A stretch of 8,393 nt of DNA from an uncultured Ignavibacteriota bacterium (GTDB lineage: Bacteria; Bacteroidota; Ignavibacteria; Tepidaquicellales; Tepidaquicellaceae), in NCBI GenBank assembly GCA_903901375.1, contig CAIUQV010000177.1:1-8393 (forward strand), written 5' to 3'. The notes below the pieces were generated by a model. That model had not been told where the DNA came from. It searched no databases and saw nothing but the letters and a program-made list of their open reading frames with translations. The translations under genes were made by a program, and so were the position numbers. Position 1 is the stretch's first letter; each line of letters starts with the position of its first letter. Shown piece by piece: positions 6,649 to 8,393 of this stretch.

Positions 6649-6692
6649 AAATTTTTAATTAAACCCATTTTCATTTGGATTTCAATTTTAAT

Positions 6693-7019
6693 TTAGAAAT
6701 TAATTCTTTCTTGTGACGTAAATATAGCAATCTTTAATACTTTTGTTCCAATATTCGGAGCATCGATTAGTGCTACGTAAATACCTGATGCAACAGGAAC
6801 TCTGTCTTCATTCTGGAGATTCCACTCAATAGTTGAATTGAATGTAGGATCACCAGTTCCTGTTTTATTAATTGTTTTAATCAAATCACCGTTGAGGGTG
6901 TAAATCTTGATAGCACAATTTAATGGTAAATGTGTAAACGTCACAAATTTATCGGAACTACTCCTGTCAAGAGTTGAGAATCCATAATATGGATTTGGAA
7001 CAGCTTTAATCTTGTCCAT
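6693..7019 (-). other. C-terminal sorting-type (FlgD-Ig/Por-like) domain of the large secreted protein
   Basis: The domain opens with Val-Pro-Asn-Pro-Tyr-Tyr (codons 7001-6984), a typical lead-in to such domains in this lineage. It continues with an 'IKIYTLNGDLIKTI' strand pair and an 'EWNLQN' strand, then the turn 'VASGIYVALI', which matches the 'W.L.n..G..vaSGiY' pattern. It ends with a Lys-rich beta strand and a short tail (TSQERINF). The pattern fits a beta-sandwich used for T9SS recognition or cell-surface anchoring. The final family assignment (T9SS type A or plain FlgD-Ig) cannot be settled by eye. Confidence 0.65.
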
Positions 7020-8393
7020 CTCACCCTTAGCCGAAGTCATATCACCAAACGCAGGTTTCTTAGTCGTGAATTCATAGTATAATGGTGCAGTACCATTGTA
7101 GAACTTTCTGGTTACTGTATATGGATACATATAGAATTCCTCACCAGGATTTCCTTTTCCGCCAGTACTGACGAGTTGAGGAGACCAGACAAACATTATA
7201 TCAAATTGAGACTGTTGTAAGAATAAGTTTCTATTCTTGTAAGGTGTTGTTAATGATGTATCATAACTTGTACCAAAAGTATAAAGTAACAACTTACCAC
7301 CTAAAGTATCTGTAGAAGGATTCCATCCATTTGTGAACGGATTTACGTCAGCAGATTCAACGAATCCGCAGTTTACCTGACGTCTTTCTACTCTGAACGA
7401 TGGAATAGTCGGGTCTTCAACAATTACGGTATCAACAAAAACCTTGAACGGTACAGGCTGCATTCCCTTATAAATATAATAATTATCTGATGCAAGAGAA
7501 GTATCCTGATACCAGTATGCATACTGACCTTGTCCAGGTGCAGTCCATTGAATAGTAACATTTCTTAACTGTTCAGGGTTTAAAGCTGATTTTAAGTTAG
7601 TAAATGTACCAGCCATTGGATAAGATATTGACTGAGATCTTGATTGCCAGAATCTTGATGCATCCCTCTGGAACTTACTACCTGTTAGGAAAGGATTACC
7701 AGGATTAGACCAAGCCCAGCCTTTTACTCTATTCTGGATACTGTCCGGCTTTAATGAAGATGAAGGATCTTTAAGAATACCGACATTTCCAACAAAGTTA
7801 GGTGCACTACCCGAATATCTTATTTTCTGTGTATTTAATAAAATACCGTCAATAGTTCTTGAAGCTTCATCTGAAGTTGATTTGAAACCTGTTACTTTTA
7901 AGTTAGATCTAAGGGTATCAAATTTCAATGCTCCAGGAATAAGTAATTTCCTAAGAATGTTGTATGTTGTATCCGAACTAAACTGAATTCTATATGTAGC
8001 ATCCTGTAAAAGGTTAGAATTCTTTATAATCGGTGTTACACCAAGATCCTTAAGGTTTGTATTTAAAGTATCTCCATTTTTAAATGTAAATACTGTACCT
8101 GCAGGAGGTGCAGTCGGTCTTACTTTAATAATCTGTGTACCGACTGAATTTCTTATTACTTTAAATCCTCTGCGAATACTGTCTGAATAACTGACTGCAT
8201 AAGCAACTACTGCGAACTGGTATTCCTGTCCATAAATGAAGCTGGACTGACCGCCATAGTTTTCAGAGAATTGAGTTGAAGTAAGTGTTATATTTCTTGA
8301 AATTCCTTTTTGCGGAAATCCGTTTGGTGTAGGCATGTTAAACGGAGGCACAATCGGGAACGGTGCATACAATTCATTATTACTGATAACAGT
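6693..8393 (-). CDS. Large secreted/surface protein with C-terminal sorting-type domain (5' end outside window)
   Basis: This is the C-terminal ~566 residues of a longer protein. The reading frame is open to the right edge and the codon at 8370-8372 is TTG inside the frame, so no start is visible. The sequence is rich in Asn, Thr, Ser, Tyr and Phe with few charged residues, as expected for an extracellular beta-rich protein. A fibronectin-III-like segment (codons about 8255-8110, 'YGQEYQFAVVAYA' followed by a Pro-rich linker) occurs near the visible start. The last ~108 residues (from 7019 on) form a compact domain: 'AVPNPYYG', 'VTFTHLPLNCAIKIYTLNGD', 'EWNLQNEDRVPVASGIYVALI' and a final 'GTKVLKIAIF'. 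This resembles the FlgD-Ig-like and Por-type C-terminal sorting domains of Bacteroidota/Chlorobiota surface proteins, so export through T9SS is plausible. The specific function is unknown. The PorV/PorQ gene follows after 59 nt. Confidence 0.82.
   Translation of the reverse strand, partial: TVISNNELYAPFPIVPPFNMPTPNGFPQKGISRNITLTSTQFSENYGGQSSFIYGQEYQFAVVAYAVSYSDSIRRGFKVIRNSVGTQIIKVRPTAPPAGTVFTFKNGDTLNTNLKDLGVTPIIKNSNLLQDATYRIQFSSDTTYNILRKLLIPGALKFDTLRSNLKVTGFKSTSDEASRTIDGILLNTQKIRYSGSAPNFVGNVGILKDPSSSLKPDSIQNRVKGWAWSNPGNPFLTGSKFQRDASRFWQSRSQSISYPMAGTFTNLKSALNPEQLRNVTIQWTAPGQGQYAYWYQDTSLASDNYYIYKGMQPVPFKVFVDTVIVEDPTIPSFRVERRQVNCGFVESADVNPFTNGWNPSTDTLGGKLLLYTFGTSYDTSLTTPYKNRNLFLQQSQFDIMFVWSPQLVSTGGKGNPGEEFYMYPYTVTRKFYNGTAPLYYEFTTKKPAFGDMTSAKGEMDKIKAVPNPYYGFSTLDRSSSDKFVTFTHLPLNCAIKIYTLNGDLIKTINKTGTGDPTFNSTIEWNLQNEDRVPVASGIYVALIDAPNIGTKVLKIAIFTSQERINF

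Noticed and set aside
6649..6692. Possible hairpin between the large secreted protein gene and the PorV/PorQ gene
   Set aside because: Only about 5 bp with a wobble pair and an 8-nt loop can form (ATCCA/TGGGT), and no T run follows in the right place; this is AT-rich noise, not a terminator.
8370..8372. Possible start codon (TTG) for the large secreted protein
   Set aside because: The frame continues without a stop to the window edge, no signal peptide follows this codon, and no ribosome binding site is seen. The gene is cut by the edge.

Overview
The window looks like an ordinary chromosomal stretch from a low-to-moderate GC, Gram-negative member of the Bacteroidota/Chlorobiota (FCB) lineage, most likely Ignavibacteria-like. 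The reasons are the combination of a PorV/PorQ-family outer-membrane protein, a large secreted protein with a VPNPY-led C-terminal sorting-type domain, a GWxTD-domain protein, a YbbR-domain protein and an LptB-type LPS-export ATPase. The lineage is inferred from family content, not from a marker gene. No mobile element, CRISPR array, tRNA, rRNA or phage gene was seen.

Layout: (1) At the left, two plus-strand genes lie 8 nt apart: a helical protein ending in a SHOCT domain (start unclear, possibly cut by the window edge) and an FmdB-type zinc-ribbon protein. They end at a strong hairpin terminator (918-959) that sits between converging genes. (2) From 5483 down to 951 there is a compact minus-strand run of five genes: GWxTD protein, YbbR-domain protein, CPBP-family membrane protein, pdxJ and lptB. 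The gaps are 1 nt, a 4-nt overlap, 21 nt and 3 nt, so this is very probably one operon. (3) From 8393 down to 5587 are two more minus-strand genes: the 3' part of a large secreted protein (its 5' part lies beyond the window) and a PorV/PorQ-family protein with a strong Shine-Dalgarno site. They end in a classic Rho-independent terminator at 5534-5569. The intergenic region 5484-5586 therefore separates two transcription units and should hold the promoter of the five-gene operon. The sequence is densely coding and no gene-free stretch exceeds about 105 bases.

How the genes fit together: most of the window concerns the cell envelope. LptB powers LPS transport, the YbbR and CPBP proteins are membrane-anchored, the GWxTD protein has a signal peptide, PorV/PorQ is a predicted outer-membrane barrel, and the large protein is a predicted cell-surface or secreted product, possibly a type IX secretion (T9SS) substrate. 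PdxJ (vitamin B6 synthesis) is the metabolic exception inside the envelope operon.

No clearly undescribed system was found. The points most worth a second look are the CPBP protein that lacks the first glutamate of its catalytic EExxxR motif, the pairing of a secreted CTD protein with a PorV/PorQ paralogue, the envelope/B6 operon, and the SHOCT-FmdB pair.
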